From contig JAGCLR010000072.1 of NCBI GenBank assembly GCA_017646885.1, forward strand, positions 1 through 6,696: DNA of 6,696 nt, in the 5' to 3' direction. Below are positions 6,426 to 6,696 of this stretch, in pieces. A model generated the notes under the pieces. That model searched no databases. It was given only the letters and a program-made list of their open reading frames with translations, and was not told where the DNA came from. The position numbers and the translations under genes are program-made. The DNA is from Methanobrevibacter sp. (GTDB taxonomy: Archaea > Methanobacteriota > Methanobacteria > Methanobacteriales > Methanobacteriaceae). How positions within the stretch are numbered: the first letter of the stretch is position 1; every line of letters begins with the position of its first letter.

Positions 6426-6459
6426 AATCAATATTTTAATTTATAAGCTAATATTGATT
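6426..6459. repeat. 10-bp inverted repeat carrying the ATCAATATT motif
   Basis: AATCAATATT (6426-6435) and AATATTGATT (6450-6459) are exact reverse complements with a 14-base spacer. The arms share AATATTGAT with the arms of the hairpin after psmB. No U-tract adjoins it in the right place for a terminator. Confidence 0.45.
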
Positions 6460-6607
6460 TTAATAACTTTAATTTATTTTAATGTATTTACATTTATTAT
6501 TAATTTTGTATTATATAAATGTTTTCAAATTAGTTTTATATTTTGCATAAACAGTTAATTTTTTTAAGTTTTTTTAAGGAATTTTTTCAAAAACATTTTA
6601 TTTTATT

Positions 6608-6622
6608 AAAATATACTATAAT
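6608..6622 (+). promoter_or_regulatory. Candidate TATA element for the right-edge gene
   Basis: AAATATACTATAATT lies about 55-70 bases before the proposed ATG at 6677. It predicts a transcription start near 6640 and a leader of roughly 37 bases containing the 6644-6671 hairpin. Confidence 0.3.
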
Positions 6623-6643
6623 TATTGAATTAAAATGATGATG

Positions 6644-6671
6644 AAAATCAGTCAATTCCCTTGGTGATTTT
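6644..6671 (+). promoter_or_regulatory. Leader hairpin covering a Shine-Dalgarno site
   Basis: AAAATCA (6644-6650) pairs with TGATTTT (6665-6671); inside, CAA (6653-6655) pairs with TTG (6661-6663) around the loop TTCCC. The stem takes up GGTGAT (6663-6668), the only good ribosome-binding site for the downstream ATG. The stem is short and AT-rich, so any effect would depend on temperature or a bound factor. Confidence 0.3.
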
Positions 6672-6676
6672 TTGAA

Positions 6677-6696
6677 ATGGAAGAAAATTGGAGATA
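6677..6696 (+). CDS. Possible 5' end of a divergent gene (partial)
   Basis: An ATG at 6677 follows GGTGAT (6663-6668) at eight bases, a normal Shine-Dalgarno distance for this organism. Only six full codons are visible (M-E-E-N-W-R), so no family can be named. An in-frame ATG run upstream (6635-6643) is cut off by TGA at 6665-6667, which fixes the start at or after that point. An alternative TTG at 6672 in another frame is too close to the site. If real, the gene is transcribed away from psmB. Confidence 0.4.

Larger units (their letters stand above)
6026..6676. other. Divergent intergenic region upstream of psmB, 651 bp, no gene seen
   Basis: Both strands are full of stops and I find no credible gene or tRNA. 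From left to right it contains the psmB Shine-Dalgarno and TATA candidate, the GATTGATAA pair, a 12-bp palindrome ATTATATATAAT (6238-6249) that could serve as a TATA box either way, a plus-strand T-rich stretch (about 6270-6330), a 10-bp inverted repeat (6426-6459), and a TATA-like element plus leader hairpin before the right-edge gene. It is long for two promoters in a compact archaeal genome, so an undetected small RNA is possible. Confidence 0.5.

Noticed and set aside
6635..6667. Triple ATG as the start of the right-edge gene
   Set aside because: The frame hits TGA after ten codons; it can only be a leader peptide.
1..6696. A new defence or mobile system
   Set aside because: All four complete genes are core archaeal housekeeping genes in a conserved order; no transposase, toxin-antitoxin, restriction or unusual multi-domain gene is visible.

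Overview
The window looks like chromosomal DNA from a host-associated methanogenic archaeon of the order Methanobacteriales, more likely Methanobrevibacter than Methanosphaera. This rests on very AT-rich intergenic DNA around moderately AT-rich genes, Shine-Dalgarno sites matching an archaeal anti-SD (AAGGAGGG, GAGGTG, AGGTGA), archaeal TATA-like boxes, U-tract terminators without GC-rich hairpins, and archaeal housekeeping proteins. The genus is an inference.

Layout. At the left edge is the 3' end of an unrecognised plus-strand gene (to 137). It runs into a 496-bp convergent intergenic zone (138-633) that is T-rich on the plus strand at its left and T-rich on the minus strand at its right, as expected for two facing terminators. 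Four complete genes follow, all on the minus strand, transcribed right to left: psmB (proteasome beta subunit, 5402-6025), aCPSF1/FttA (KH-MBL-beta-CASP ribonuclease and termination factor, 3051-4961), purM (AIR synthetase, 1813-2832) and comC/mdh (type-2 malate/L-lactate/L-sulfolactate dehydrogenase, 634-1662). A 651-bp gap lies upstream of psmB. The last 20 bases of the window appear to start a divergent plus-strand gene (ATG 6677).

How the genes relate. From memory, psmB-aCPSF1-purM-mdh is the order in Methanothermobacter (MTH1202-1205), and psmB next to aCPSF1 also occurs in Methanocaldococcus (MJ1237-MJ1236). This is therefore conserved core synteny, not an accessory island. psmB (protein turnover) and aCPSF1 (RNA 3'-end formation) form the old pair; purM (purines) and comC (malate or coenzyme M metabolism) are metabolic. 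The gaps between genes (440, 218 and 150 bp) are long. U-tracts follow psmB, aCPSF1 and comC but not purM, so psmB and aCPSF1 probably have their own transcripts, while purM and comC may share one.

I found no mobile element, CRISPR array, tRNA, rRNA or obviously new protein system. The interest is in the intergenic DNA: a 14-bp inverted repeat around a TATA-like core upstream of purM, a 13-bp hairpin plus U-rich tail after psmB, a 9-mer (AATATTGAT/ATCAATATT) found six times and only between genes, and a leader hairpin covering the ribosome-binding site of the gene at the right edge.
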